NCBI GenBank assembly: GCA_934757275.1
Contig: CAKVLN010000005.1
Span: forward strand, 1-64,000
Direction: 5' to 3'
Source: an uncultured Candidatus Melainabacteria bacterium
Lineage (GTDB): Bacteria > Cyanobacteriota > Vampirovibrionia > Gastranaerophilales > Gastranaerophilaceae
Length of the DNA: 64,000 nt
A program made the translations under genes and the position numbers. Numbering within the stretch: the first letter of the stretch is position 1; each line of letters begins with the position of its first letter. Under the pieces are notes generated by a model. It saw nothing but the letters and a program-made list of their open reading frames with translations, did not search any database and was not told where the DNA came from. Of the stretch, positions 26,639-35,714 are shown in pieces.

Positions 26639-27592
26639 ATGAAAAGAGTTTGCATATTTGCTCATTATGATAGAGATGATATCGTTGATGATTATGTAAT
26701 ATATTATCTAAAAGCTTTGCAAAAGATTTGTGCAACAATAATTTTTGTATCTGATTGTAATTTATTGAAGGAAGAAATAAAAAAAATAGAAGCAATAACA
26801 GATTTTGTTATTGCAAAAAAACATGGAGAATATGATTTCGGTTCTTATAAAAGAGGTTTTTTGTATGCGAAAGAATTGGGGTTAGAAATTGATGAATTAT
26901 TATTAGCTAATGATTCTTGTTATGGTCCATTTTTTTCTTTAAAGCCAATTTTTGACGAAATGTCAAAAAAGAAATGTGATTTTTGGGGGTTAACGTCAAA
27001 TGTTTATGGAATAAGAAAAAAGAACGATAATTTTCAAGTTTGTTATAAACCTCATATACAGTCTTATTTTTTAGTATTAAAAGCCAATACTTTAAGTACA
27101 TTTGAGAAATTTGTGCAGAAAGTAAAAAAGGAAAGCACTAAAGAGGAAATTGTTATAAATTATGAAATAGGCTTGAGTTTGACTTTAAAAAAAGCAGGTT
27201 TTAAAAGTGATTTTTATTTTAAGTGTTATAGCAATACATATAATCCAGTTGATTATAAGTGGGATAAATTAATTGTAAAATATAAATTTCCTTTTTTAAA
27301 AACGAGTATTCCAAAATATGGTCTTGTACCGTTTGGGATACAAAAGGAAATTGAAAATATTATACCAAATAGTTATCCTTTTATTTTTATAGAAAATCAA
27401 ATAAAAAGATTGGGTGGTCATTATGAATGTAAATATAAGACAATGAATTTGCAAGAAAAATTTTTATTAATGTTAAGTTTAAATTGTCCGATGATAGTTT
27501 ATTTCATATTTAATTTTATCTTAAATTTTATAGATAAAAAGATAGTATGTTCTTTTTCTCGTTTTTTAAGATTTCTACGTAACAATTTCTGA
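26639..27592 (+). CDS. RgpF-type rhamnan synthesis glycosyltransferase
   Basis: A 317-residue protein matching the rhamnan-synthesis protein F family (PF05045): FAHYDRDDIVDDYVIYYL at the start, EYDFGSYKRGFLYAKELG at ~63, and ELLLANDSCYGPFFSLKPIF at ~85-104. These proteins take part in assembling rhamnose-rich surface polysaccharides. It is shorter than many RgpF proteins and represents the core domain only. TGGTAATAT ends 6 bases before the ATG with no Shine-Dalgarno. Its 3' end overlaps the convergent glycosyltransferase gene by 18 bases. Confidence 0.85.
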   Translation: MKRVCIFAHYDRDDIVDDYVIYYLKALQKICATIIFVSDCNLLKEEIKKIEAITDFVIAKKHGEYDFGSYKRGFLYAKELGLEIDELLLANDSCYGPFFSLKPIFDEMSKKKCDFWGLTSNVYGIRKKNDNFQVCYKPHIQSYFLVLKANTLSTFEKFVQKVKKESTKEEIVINYEIGLSLTLKKAGFKSDFYFKCYSNTYNPVDYKWDKLIVKYKFPFLKTSIPKYGLVPFGIQKEIENIIPNSYPFIFIENQIKRLGGHYECKYKTMNLQEKFLLMLSLNCPMIVYFIFNFILNFIDKKIVCSFSRFLRFLRNNF

Positions 27593-28828
27593 TGAACATT
27601 TTTTATATATAAATTCAATGATTTCTGAAGTGCATTTTCTCCAACTAAATTTCTTCGCTCGAATTAGTCCTTTTTCTACACAAAGTTCTCTGAAAAAAGT
27701 GTCATAATACATTTTTTCATACGCTTTGATTAACTCTTCATCGCTATTTGGGTCAATCTGTATTCCTGCAGAACCAATAACCTCAGGTAAAGAGGAAATA
27801 TTTGAGGTTATTACAGGGCAACCACATTGCATTGCCTCAAGTACAGGTAGACCAAAACCTTCATATAATGATGGATAAATGAACATCAATGCGTTAGAAT
27901 ACAAGCTAGGTAAATCTTCGTCTTTAACATAGCCTAATACTTCGATTTTAGACTGGTCAAATTCACCAATCGTATTTGTTAATTCTTTTTTGAATTTTTC
28001 CCAAACTCCACCTGCTAAAACAAGTTTAAGGTCATTGATTTTATTTTTTTCGATAAATCTGAAAAAGTTTTTAATTGCAAAAATCAAGTTTTTTCTCTTG
28101 CCTAATGTGCAAAGTGAAAAAATGTATTTTGAAGAGTTAGACTTATTAGCTGGAGGACAAAAGTTTTCATTTGCACCCAAAAGTGTTGTTTTGATGTGTG
28201 TTTCATCTAAATTAAAATATTTTAAAACATCTTTTCTTGTACATTCAGAATTTGTAACGTAAAAATCGTTTTTGTTAATTGTGTTATAAATTCGATAGCA
28301 CCAAAGTCTTTTATTAGTAGGAACTTTACCCATTTCTAAAATTGGAATGATGTCATGTATCATTCTAAAACGCTTGAGGTGTTTTGCATTTAGAATTTCG
28401 TCAGATGGAGCCGAAAATGGGCTAAAATATACGCTAAACTCTTTTAATTGTTCAATATTTTTTTTATTTTGTCTGTAAAAAATATTTTCGTAGTATCTTG
28501 AAAGGCTTAGTGCGCCATATTTTAATTTTGTACGCCACGTTTTTTGATGTGGGAAGGAAATTTTTTCTGCTAAGTAATTCAACTTCGCAAACGCCAAATT
28601 TATCTTAGAATTTTCTTTTAAAAGTTCTATTCCTTGAAACTCTTCCACTTTTTCAATAACTTCTTTTAGAAAATAATATCTTTTGAAGTTGCAAACAAAA
28701 ACGATTTCTATATCATTCCGTTTTTTCAATTCTCTAAACAGATTTAATGCAACAAAAAATACACCAGCTCTATGTCCGGATTCTTCTAAAAAATAAGACA
28801 ATTCTGTTGCATCAAATAAAATTTTCAT
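27575..28828 (-). CDS. GT4-family glycosyltransferase
   Basis: A 417-residue GT-B fold retaining glycosyltransferase (glycosyl transferase group 1). The donor-binding E-x7-E region is clear in YEGFGLPVLEAMQCGCPVIT near residue 345. The FSLCTLGKRKNLIFAIKNF segment near 245 is also typical. The sugar donor cannot be told. AAGGAC precedes the ATG, which overlaps the stop of the upstream GT2 gene by 4 bases. It is part of the surface-glycan island. Confidence 0.92.
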   Translation of the reverse strand: MKILFDATELSYFLEESGHRAGVFFVALNLFRELKKRNDIEIVFVCNFKRYYFLKEVIEKVEEFQGIELLKENSKINLAFAKLNYLAEKISFPHQKTWRTKLKYGALSLSRYYENIFYRQNKKNIEQLKEFSVYFSPFSAPSDEILNAKHLKRFRMIHDIIPILEMGKVPTNKRLWCYRIYNTINKNDFYVTNSECTRKDVLKYFNLDETHIKTTLLGANENFCPPANKSNSSKYIFSLCTLGKRKNLIFAIKNFFRFIEKNKINDLKLVLAGGVWEKFKKELTNTIGEFDQSKIEVLGYVKDEDLPSLYSNALMFIYPSLYEGFGLPVLEAMQCGCPVITSNISSLPEVIGSAGIQIDPNSDEELIKAYEKMYYDTFFRELCVEKGLIRAKKFSWRKCTSEIIEFIYKKCSSEIVT

Positions 28829-29661
28829 TTGCGAAGTCCTTTTGATAATTTTACAAGGCGATTTTTTATTTTTCTAAAAATAAGAAAAACTGAGTACACC
28901 CAATTTAAAGGAAAAGCGTGCATATCTTCTGCTATTTTTTTGTAAATATCTCTATCTCTGCCAGAAACAGACAAATATTCTGCAAACGGATATTTTGAAA
29001 AATAGTAATCTCTGTTTTTTTCTAAATTAAAATCTTGAGTTTTTGAGGTTACAGACCCAAAATGGAAGAAACAAACGGTGTTTGCTACAAAAATTCCATA
29101 CCCTTCAAGCACGGCTCTATACTTTAAATCATTGTCTTCAAAAAAAGCAGGGAAATAATTTTCATCAAAACTTCCGATTTTATCTAAAACTTTACGCTTA
29201 GTAATTGCACAAGAAAAAACGCATTCGTCAAAGTTTTTTTCATATTCTTTTTTATAATTAAATTTATTTTTAAAATATTTTATGTAAGTTTTTTCATTTG
29301 TATTGTCAAAATGCGGATTGATGTGTCGAGGTCCGACAAAACCTGCATTTTCTTGCTGGAATACTTTTTCGCATTCTTCAAACCAATCTGGAAATAGCAA
29401 TATATCATTGTTTAAAAAGCCAATGTATTCACCTTCCGCTAGTTCCAATCCTTGGTTGTTACCTTTAGAAAAACCTACATTCTCTTCATTGAAAATTAGT
29501 TTAACACCATCTAAACTCTGCAAATACTCTCTTGTTCCATCTGTAGAACCATTATCAACAATAATTAGTTCAAAGTCCTTTGTGTATTTATACAAGCTTT
29601 CTATATATTTTTTTGTATATTTAAGTTTGTTATAAGTAAGTGTAATTACGCTCAATTTCAT
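28825..29661 (-). CDS. GT2-family glycosyltransferase
   Basis: A 278-residue GT-A enzyme. SVITLTYNKLKYTKKYIESL opens the fold, LIIVDNGSTDGTREYL carries donor-binding residues at about 33-48, and NNDILLFPDWFEE holds the metal-binding motif near 83. It resembles rhamnosyltransferase-type GT2 proteins. No Shine-Dalgarno is present; TAAAAT ends 6 bases before the ATG. It forms an operon with the GT4 gene. Confidence 0.92.
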   Translation of the reverse strand: MKLSVITLTYNKLKYTKKYIESLYKYTKDFELIIVDNGSTDGTREYLQSLDGVKLIFNEENVGFSKGNNQGLELAEGEYIGFLNNDILLFPDWFEECEKVFQQENAGFVGPRHINPHFDNTNEKTYIKYFKNKFNYKKEYEKNFDECVFSCAITKRKVLDKIGSFDENYFPAFFEDNDLKYRAVLEGYGIFVANTVCFFHFGSVTSKTQDFNLEKNRDYYFSKYPFAEYLSVSGRDRDIYKKIAEDMHAFPLNWVYSVFLIFRKIKNRLVKLSKGLRK

Positions 29662-29667
29662 AGGACT

Positions 29668-29698
29668 ATTTTACCTTAAACTTATTTTTAGGTAAAAT
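29668..29698. promoter_or_regulatory. Symmetric divergent -10 boxes between two GT2 genes
   Basis: The 43-base gap between divergent genes holds a perfect 9-bp inverted repeat, attttacct (29668-29676) and aggtaaaat (29690-29698). Each arm is a TAAAAT -10 box placed exactly 6 bases before its own ATG. The -35 region of each promoter would overlap the -10 box of the other. Confidence 0.6.
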
Positions 29699-29704
29699 AA
29701 AAAA

Positions 29705-30571
29705 ATGAAGATTTCAATAATAATGGCGAGTTATAATTACGCTGATATAATCAACGAGGCAATAGAAAGTGTAATTAATCAAACTTATACTGATTGGGAA
29801 TTGATTATCGTAGATGATGGCTCAAAAGATGATTCTGTTGAGGTTATCAAAAAATATTTAACCGATACAAGAATAAAATTGTTTGTGAATGAAGAAAATT
29901 TAGGTTTATCAAAAACAGTTCAAAAAGGTGTTGAACTTGCTAGTTCAGAGTGGATAACATTTCTAGAGAGTGATGATAAATTCTTTCCTAATGCTCTAGA
30001 AGAAAAAGTCAAAGCTATTTCAACTGGCGCAGATGTTATTTTTACTGGCTTAGAATTGTTTGGAGAAGAAAAAAGTATACAATTTTTTCAACAATATTTT
30101 GATGAAATTGGCAAAAAGTACATTGATTATTCAACTTCTGGCTTTGTCGAAAATTTCACAAAAATTTTACCTATGATAAATCCTATTCCAACCTTTTCGG
30201 TTGTAATGCTAAAAAAGGAATTGTTAAGGAAGTGCAAATTTACACCTTTTTGTAAGTCCTCTCTTGATTACTATTTGTGGGCGCAACTTTCCTCTTTTTG
30301 CAAGTTTTACTATATATCAGAGAAATTAACTTATTGGAGGTTGCATAAAGATAGTTATATAAATAGAGAGAAATATAATTGGTTCCAAAAATACTTATTT
30401 ATCGTAATTATTTATGCACAGACTATAAAAAACAAAAATTTTCTTTTAAGGTGTTTGCTAATTCTAAACTACATGCGAGCAAGACTTATATATTTGAAAT
30501 TGGATAAATCTTCAATAAAACTTAATTTAGCAAATAATCGCTTTATTTTTGAGAAGAAATTTAATCAATAA
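29705..30571 (+). CDS. GT2-family glycosyltransferase
   Basis: A 288-residue GT-A glycosyltransferase with a standard start (SIIMASYNYADIINEAIESV), a donor-binding WELIIVDDGSKDDSVEVI block at ~31-48, and LESDDKF as the metal motif near 88. It is divergent from another GT2 gene over 43 bases. Its 3' end overlaps the next, convergent gene by 11 bases. No Shine-Dalgarno; TAAAAT ends 6 bases before the ATG. Confidence 0.92.
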   Translation: MKISIIMASYNYADIINEAIESVINQTYTDWELIIVDDGSKDDSVEVIKKYLTDTRIKLFVNEENLGLSKTVQKGVELASSEWITFLESDDKFFPNALEEKVKAISTGADVIFTGLELFGEEKSIQFFQQYFDEIGKKYIDYSTSGFVENFTKILPMINPIPTFSVVMLKKELLRKCKFTPFCKSSLDYYLWAQLSSFCKFYYISEKLTYWRLHKDSYINREKYNWFQKYLFIVIIYAQTIKNKNFLLRCLLILNYMRARLIYLKLDKSSIKLNLANNRFIFEKKFNQ

Positions 30572-31433
30572 GTTTTGGAAGAACATTTTGTTCATATAAT
30601 TTTAGTAATTCTTCGAGTTGTTTATCGTTTTGTCCTTTTGAATTAATCTTGTATAAAGAGGGTTTTGTTTTGAAAATTTGTCTTAAAAAATCTGTGCAGT
30701 ACAAGCCAGAAATGTGGTTTTTAACAACTCGAATTCTTCTATTATGTACCAAAGCCATTATCCAAAACCAAATATCATCGGCGTAAGGCGATTTTTTTAA
30801 GAAAATATCTTCTCTTAAAACCTCTTTTGAAAAACAATTAGGAGGATAAAGCACGCCACCAACTCCTGTTAGAAAATTGTCAAATCTTGCACTTTCTTCT
30901 ACAACGTGTTTCGTCCAAGTTTCATACGGCATAATTTTTTTATCACAAATTCTGATTCTATGTGCTCTATGCACATTTATATCACTCGGGTTTGCAATGA
31001 AGGAGTAATAAAGCTTTGCAAGCCAATCTTTTGGATAATAGATGTCGTCATCAGCTGTAACGATTATTGAATTTGAGTATTCTTTGAAGGCATACATGGC
31101 TTTTGTGTATGAGCCAATATCTCTTACAAAACGTATTTCCAAACCATTTTTTATAAACCTTGTAATATTATATGGCAAATCATTTAAGCATAATTTGTCA
31201 CTAAGCCACAATATCAATTTATCTGGTTTTACAGTTTGGTTTAACAACGAATAGATAGAAACTTCTAAATCGTCAAAACGCTCTTCGTAAGAGGTTAAAG
31301 AAACAATAATTGGAATATCACGCTTAGTTTCGTTAACGCCTTTGTACAAACCTAAATTATCAGCCATGTATCTAATGTATGGTGTTATAACAAACCTAAG
31401 ATGAAATTTGCAATTTAAAAGTTCTTTTAACAT
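30561..31433 (-). CDS. GT-A type glycosyltransferase
   Basis: A 290-residue protein. PIIVSLTSYEERFDDLEVSI at ~40-59 opens a GT-A fold, and VTADDDIYYPKDWLAKLYYS at ~118-137 holds a DDD metal site. A SPYADDIWFWIMAL segment follows near 215. It resembles a family of glycosyltransferase-like proteins in capsule and LPS loci. The acceptor is unknown. I see no good ribosome binding site at this start, so the N terminus may be shorter. Confidence 0.85.
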   Translation of the reverse strand: MLKELLNCKFHLRFVITPYIRYMADNLGLYKGVNETKRDIPIIVSLTSYEERFDDLEVSIYSLLNQTVKPDKLILWLSDKLCLNDLPYNITRFIKNGLEIRFVRDIGSYTKAMYAFKEYSNSIIVTADDDIYYPKDWLAKLYYSFIANPSDINVHRAHRIRICDKKIMPYETWTKHVVEESARFDNFLTGVGGVLYPPNCFSKEVLREDIFLKKSPYADDIWFWIMALVHNRRIRVVKNHISGLYCTDFLRQIFKTKPSLYKINSKGQNDKQLEELLKLYEQNVLPKLID

Positions 31434-31466
31434 TTTGCGTTTACTTGATTGCTCCCCGTAAATTTG

Positions 31467-32744
31467 TTATGACACAAAAATAGTTTGTTCTCTATCAGGA
31501 CCTACACTAATAATTCCGATAGGTGCGCCAATCAAATCTTCTACTTTTGCAATATATTTTTTTGCATTTTCTGGCAAATCTTCATATTTTCTGATTTCGC
31601 TTAATGGGGTTTTCCAACCTGGCATTGTTTCATAAATTGGCTCTAAGTATTTGTGAATAAATACATCTGTTGGATATGAAGTATAAACCTTGTCATTTCT
31701 GCAATCTTTGTATGCGGTACAAATTTTTATTTCGTCAAAACTATCAAAAACATCAATTTTTGTTAGGGCAACTTTTGTAATACCGCCAACAAGCACGGCA
31801 TATTTCATTATAACTGAATCAAACCAGCCACATCTTCTTGGACGTCCGGTTGTAACGCCAAATTCATGCCCGATATCTTGTATTCTTTTTCCTGTTTCGT
31901 CAGTAAGTTCACTAACAAAAGGACCTTCACCAACTCTTGTTACATAAGCTTTTGTTACACCAACAACTTCATCAATCATTGATGGACCATAACCGCTACC
32001 AGTACAAGCTCCGCCACCTATAGGGTTAGAACTTGTAACGAAGGGGTATGTGCCATAATCTATATCTAGCATAACACCTTGTGCGCCTTCATATAGAACA
32101 GTCTTATCTTTGTATCTATTAAGCATGTCTTGCCAATCAAACGCAACAAATGGTCTAAATAGTTCTGCATAAGTTTCGCAAAGTGACATGATACAATCTT
32201 TTGTATATTCTTCTAAACCGTAAACATTTTTTAGCATTTTGTTTTTTATAGGAAGTATCATGTCAAGTTTTTCGCTCAAAGCTTCGTAAGAATATAAATC
32301 TTGAATTTTCAAGCCGATTCTTGCCATTTTATCTGTGTAAGTAGGTCCGATACCTTTTTTAGTTGTACCGATTTTGCCTTTTCCAGCAGTGGCTTCGCTG
32401 TAACCATCAATCTCTATATGATATGGCATTGTAATTGACGCCAAAGGTGAAATTCTAAGGTTTTTAAAATTAACGCCTTCTGCTTTCAACTCGTCCATTT
32501 CTTTTTTGAAAGATTCTGGGTGAATAACTGTGCCTGCGCCAATAAAACAAACTGTTTTATCGTACAAAATTCCAGAAGGAATAAGGTGGAATTTGTAAGT
32601 TTTGCCGTTAGTTACAACTGTGTGACCAGCGTTGCAACCACCTTGATATCTAATAATTAAATCAGCTTTTTGAGCAAGCAAATCTGTGATTTTTGCTTTG
32701 CCTTCATCTCCCCATTGAGCACCAATTACAACTGTGTTATTCAT
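31467..32744 (-). CDS. purA: Adenylosuccinate synthetase
   Basis: A 425-residue GTP-dependent enzyme that condenses IMP and aspartate in AMP synthesis. The GAQWGDEGKAKITD loop is at ~7-20 and QGGCNAGHTVV at ~33-43. IGTTKKGIGPTYTDKMAR and TTGRPRRCGWFD are further hallmarks. I start at 32744, where GGAGAAATAAAA precedes the ATG, rather than at 32789. Length is normal. Confidence 0.96.
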   Translation of the reverse strand: MNNTVVIGAQWGDEGKAKITDLLAQKADLIIRYQGGCNAGHTVVTNGKTYKFHLIPSGILYDKTVCFIGAGTVIHPESFKKEMDELKAEGVNFKNLRISPLASITMPYHIEIDGYSEATAGKGKIGTTKKGIGPTYTDKMARIGLKIQDLYSYEALSEKLDMILPIKNKMLKNVYGLEEYTKDCIMSLCETYAELFRPFVAFDWQDMLNRYKDKTVLYEGAQGVMLDIDYGTYPFVTSSNPIGGGACTGSGYGPSMIDEVVGVTKAYVTRVGEGPFVSELTDETGKRIQDIGHEFGVTTGRPRRCGWFDSVIMKYAVLVGGITKVALTKIDVFDSFDEIKICTAYKDCRNDKVYTSYPTDVFIHKYLEPIYETMPGWKTPLSEIRKYEDLPENAKKYIAKVEDLIGAPIGIISVGPDREQTIFVS

Positions 32745-32852
32745 TTTTATTTCTCCAGCTTTCAAAAAATAAATCATTCTGAAAAACAAACGCTTGCTTT
32801 ATCAAAAAATGATAAAGCGAACCCTTCTTTGCAGAATGATTTATATAAAATA

Positions 32853-33059
32853 CTAACCATTGTTTTGAGCTTGTCTAGCTTTTGCTTGTTTTGCTTGAAC
32901 ATCTAGCATAGAATTGTGCGCCATCATGTAAACAGAACAAATTTTATAGTTCTTTAAATACCATGCGCAATTTTCTTGCATACAAACAATCTCCACTTGT
33001 GAGCCAACGCTCATAAGTGGGCATAAAGGTATTGATTTTTCTTGATCACGAGGTGCCAT
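32853..33059 (-). CDS. Small Cys-containing protein next to NfnA/SudB-like gene
   Basis: A 68-residue protein with four Cys near 13, 26, 31 and 41 (CPLMSVGSQ, VCMQENCAWYLKNYKICS), and an Ala/Gln/Lys helical tail. The CP...C...CAWY...C pattern looks like a small metal- or iron-sulfur-binding site seen in short uncharacterised proteins. GGAGATAGAA precedes the ATG. It follows the flavoprotein gene by 14 bases, so it is probably co-transcribed and may be an accessory to it. Confidence 0.72.
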   Translation of the reverse strand: MAPRDQEKSIPLCPLMSVGSQVEIVCMQENCAWYLKNYKICSVYMMAHNSMLDVQAKQAKARQAQNNG

Positions 33060-33073
33060 TTCTATCTCCTATA

Positions 33074-33910
33074 TTAATTAGCCATTTTTAATAAATTACA
33101 ATTTTCAGAACGTTTGCGTTCTTGGTCTTTGTAAATCTTTGTTCTGTTAATTACTTCATCAAAGTCGATTTTGTGTGCGTCAAAATCAGGACCATCTACG
33201 CAAGCAAACTTAGTTTCGCCACCAACTGTAACTCTGCAAGCACCACACATGCCAGTACCATCGACCATAATTGGGTTCATGCTAGCTTCTGTGTAAATAC
33301 CTTTGTCACGAGTCATGTTCGCAACTGCACGCATCATTGGCATTGGGCCAACTGCAATTGCGTAATCAACTTTTTCTTGATTCATAATTCTTTCAAGGAC
33401 TTGTGTAACAAACCCTTTTTCGCCAAGAGTACCATCATCAGTGGTGATGAACAATTCTGTGCAAGCATCTTTCATTTTATCTTGCCAGAAAATTAAATCT
33501 TTGTTTCTTGCACCCATTATCATGTAAACTTTATTACCAGCTTCTTTAAAGGCTTTTGCAATTAAGTAGCAAGGAGCTGCACCATAACCGCCAGCAAGAC
33601 AAACAACCGTACCATAATTTTTTATATGAGTAGGTTGTCCTAGAGGTCCTACAATATCAACTAACTCATCACCGACTTCTAATGTTGCAAGTTTTTTTGT
33701 AGAGTAGCCAACTGCCATAAATACAAGAGTTAATGCTCCTGTTTCTTTGTTAACGTCAGCGATAGTAAGCGGAACACGTTCACCATCTTCTTCTGCTCTA
33801 AATATAATGAATTGACCAGCCTTTGCATTTCTAACAACATAAGGCGCATCAACTGTTATTTCGTATTGATTTGGGCAAAGCTCTTTTTTTGATAATATTT
33901 TGTAACCCAT
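33074..33910 (-). CDS. NfnA/SudB-like FAD/NAD-binding, [2Fe-2S] reductase subunit
   Basis: A 278-residue protein of the sulfide/dihydroorotate dehydrogenase-like FAD/NAD family, the small subunit of NADH-dependent ferredoxin:NADP oxidoreductase. An FAD domain (~1-95) is followed by an NAD domain (LAGGYGAAPCYLIAKAFKEA near 105). A C-terminal Cys cluster DGTGMCGACRVTVG...CVDGPDFDAH at ~220-245 would ligate [2Fe-2S]. The large flavoprotein partner (NfnB/GltD-like) is usually next to it but is not in this window. GAGGAG precedes the ATG. Confidence 0.88.
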   Translation of the reverse strand: MGYKILSKKELCPNQYEITVDAPYVVRNAKAGQFIIFRAEEDGERVPLTIADVNKETGALTLVFMAVGYSTKKLATLEVGDELVDIVGPLGQPTHIKNYGTVVCLAGGYGAAPCYLIAKAFKEAGNKVYMIMGARNKDLIFWQDKMKDACTELFITTDDGTLGEKGFVTQVLERIMNQEKVDYAIAVGPMPMMRAVANMTRDKGIYTEASMNPIMVDGTGMCGACRVTVGGETKFACVDGPDFDAHKIDFDEVINRTKIYKDQERKRSENCNLLKMAN

Positions 33911-33982
33911 CGTTCAAGCTCCTCTTTACATTGTTATCATATCACAAATATCCTGTATGCTCAATATGTAAATTTTACTTTG

Positions 33983-33991
33983 TGCTAAAAT
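33983..33991 (+). promoter_or_regulatory. Extended -10 box directly before rarA
   Basis: TGCTAAAAT is followed by 6 bases (atagct) and then the rarA ATG, with no Shine-Dalgarno. A leaderless transcript is predicted. Confidence 0.55.
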
Positions 33992-33997
33992 ATAGCT

Positions 33998-35230
33998 ATG
34001 GACTTATTTACGCAACTAGAAGAACTTAATAAACAGACGCCTTTGGCGGAGCTTTTAAGACCTAAAACCTTAGACGAATTTCTAGGTCAATCAAATGTAG
34101 TTGCGCCAAATTCTCCATTATTAAATTTATTAAAAACTCAAAGGTTGTTTTCACTTATACTTTGGGGTACTCCTGGGTGTGGAAAAACAACTCTTGCCAG
34201 GTTAATTGCGACAAAGGTTAATGCACAATTTATTGAATTATCAGCGGTAACTTCAGGTATTAAGGAAATTAAAGTAACTGTAGAACAGGCACGCCAAGCT
34301 TTGAGAGCTGGGCAAAAAACGATTTTGTTTATAGATGAAATTCATCGTTATTCTAAAACTCAACAAGATGCATTGCTGCCGCATGTCGAGAATGGCACAG
34401 TTTTTTTAATAGGTTCTACAACGGAAAACCCTTCGTTTCAAGTTGTTCCAGCTTTGCTTTCAAGAGTTCAAGTTATTTGCTTGAACCCAATTAATGATGT
34501 TAGTATGGCAAAGATTGTTAATCGTGGGTTTGAATATTTAGAAAAACATTACCAGCCAATACAGTTTGATGAAGAGGTTACAAAGTTTATTGTAAATAAT
34601 GCAAGAGGAGATGCAAGATGTGCCTTGAATCTTGTTGAAAATTCTTATTTTGCAAGTAATTTTTCTAATGATACAAGAATGTTGAGTGTTGAAATTTTAG
34701 AGAGCATAACTCAAAAACGCAATACAAGATATTCTACTCAAGAGCATTATGATTGCGCCTCAGCGTTTCAGAAAAGTTTAAGAGGTTCTAATCCAGACGC
34801 TGCAATTTATTATTTAGCGAAAATGATTGAGGCAGGTGAAGACCCACGCTTTATTGCAAGAAGATTAATTGTTTGCGCTGCAGAAGATGTCGGTTTAGCA
34901 GACCCAAACGCTATGAACATTGCAGTAAACGCATATAGAGCGGTTGAAATAATCGGCTTGCCAGAAGGCCGAATACCTCTAGCTAATGCAGTTGCTTATG
35001 TTGCAAAAGCTCCAAAATCTAATAAAGTTTGTATGGCAATAGATAAGGCTCTTTTGGATATAGAATCTGGAAAAGATTTTCCGCCTCCAATGCATTTAAG
35101 AGATGCGCATTATAAAGATGCGAAGAAATATGGGTTTGGCGAAGGTTATATTTATACGCATGCAGCACCAGATATTGAACAACAATTCATGCCAGACGAA
35201 CTCGTTGGGGTTAAATATTTGGAGGAATAA
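33998..35230 (+). CDS. rarA: Replication-associated recombination protein A (MgsA/WRNIP1)
   Basis: A 410-residue AAA+ ATPase acting at stalled replication forks. LAELLRPKTLDEFLGQ opens the protein; Walker A is GTPGCGKTT near 58-66, Walker B FIDEIHR near 112, sensor 1 GSTTENPSF near 140. The C-terminal tetramerisation part includes GSNPDAAIYYLAKMIEAGED. Length is normal. The C-terminal end is followed by a strong bidirectional terminator. Confidence 0.96.
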   Translation: MDLFTQLEELNKQTPLAELLRPKTLDEFLGQSNVVAPNSPLLNLLKTQRLFSLILWGTPGCGKTTLARLIATKVNAQFIELSAVTSGIKEIKVTVEQARQALRAGQKTILFIDEIHRYSKTQQDALLPHVENGTVFLIGSTTENPSFQVVPALLSRVQVICLNPINDVSMAKIVNRGFEYLEKHYQPIQFDEEVTKFIVNNARGDARCALNLVENSYFASNFSNDTRMLSVEILESITQKRNTRYSTQEHYDCASAFQKSLRGSNPDAAIYYLAKMIEAGEDPRFIARRLIVCAAEDVGLADPNAMNIAVNAYRAVEIIGLPEGRIPLANAVAYVAKAPKSNKVCMAIDKALLDIESGKDFPPPMHLRDAHYKDAKKYGFGEGYIYTHAAPDIEQQFMPDELVGVKYLEE

Positions 35231-35243
35231 AGTAGATTTTAGT

Positions 35244-35284
35244 AAAAAAAGGGGCTTAAAACTTTGTTTTAAGCCCCTTTTTTT
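35244..35284. terminator. Bidirectional terminator between rarA and rpsT
   Basis: A long stem (aaaaaaaggggcttaaaa / ttttaagccccttttttt) with a CTTTG loop lies between two convergent genes. It gives a U-run on both strands. Confidence 0.92.
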
Positions 35285-35303
35285 AATGCTTTTAATTAAC
35301 TAA

Positions 35304-35570
35304 TTACTTAGCAATTTTCTTGATAGCAAGAACAAGTCTAGATTTCTTTCTTGCAGCAGTATTTTTGTGCAAAATACCTTTTGAAACTGCTTTATCGCAT
35401 AATTGATAAACTTTAGAAATAGCAGTGTTCAAAGCTTCTTTATCTTCACCAGTTGCTAAAGCTAATGCTTTTTTAACTGCTGTTTTGATAGATGTTTTGA
35501 ATGCTACGTTTCTAACTCTGTTTGCTTCTGCAATTAGAACTCTTTTCTTTGCTGACTTAATGTTTGCCAT
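35304..35570 (-). CDS. rpsT: 30S ribosomal protein S20
   Basis: An 88-residue basic helical protein with the S20 start MANIKSAKKRVLIAEANRVR and the C-terminal KNTAARKKSRLVLAIKK block. It binds 16S rRNA early in 30S assembly. I start at 35570 because AAAGGA lies about 10 bases upstream and the N terminus matches the family; a reading from 35588 adds six residues. Transcription ends at the hairpin shared with rarA. Confidence 0.97.
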   Translation of the reverse strand: MANIKSAKKRVLIAEANRVRNVAFKTSIKTAVKKALALATGEDKEALNTAISKVYQLCDKAVSKGILHKNTAARKKSRLVLAIKKIAK

Positions 35571-35714
35571 TTTGTTTTTTCCTTTCACTTTTGGCTTTTT
35601 GTTACAGTTAATGACTCCATAACAATCAGCCTATCACTTGAGGATAGTGAGTATCTTTATTTTAATAACAAAAAAATCGTTTGTAAAGGCTAATATTAAG
35701 TTTTTATAACAACA

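Noticed and set aside
26639..31433. The glycan island as a defence or phage island
   Set aside because: All genes are glycosyltransferase types; no integrase, nuclease, attachment repeat or tRNA border was seen.
33122..33496. 124-residue plus-strand ORF
   Set aside because: It lies antisense to the NfnA-like gene, lacks a start signal, and looks like a Ser/Asn/His shadow.
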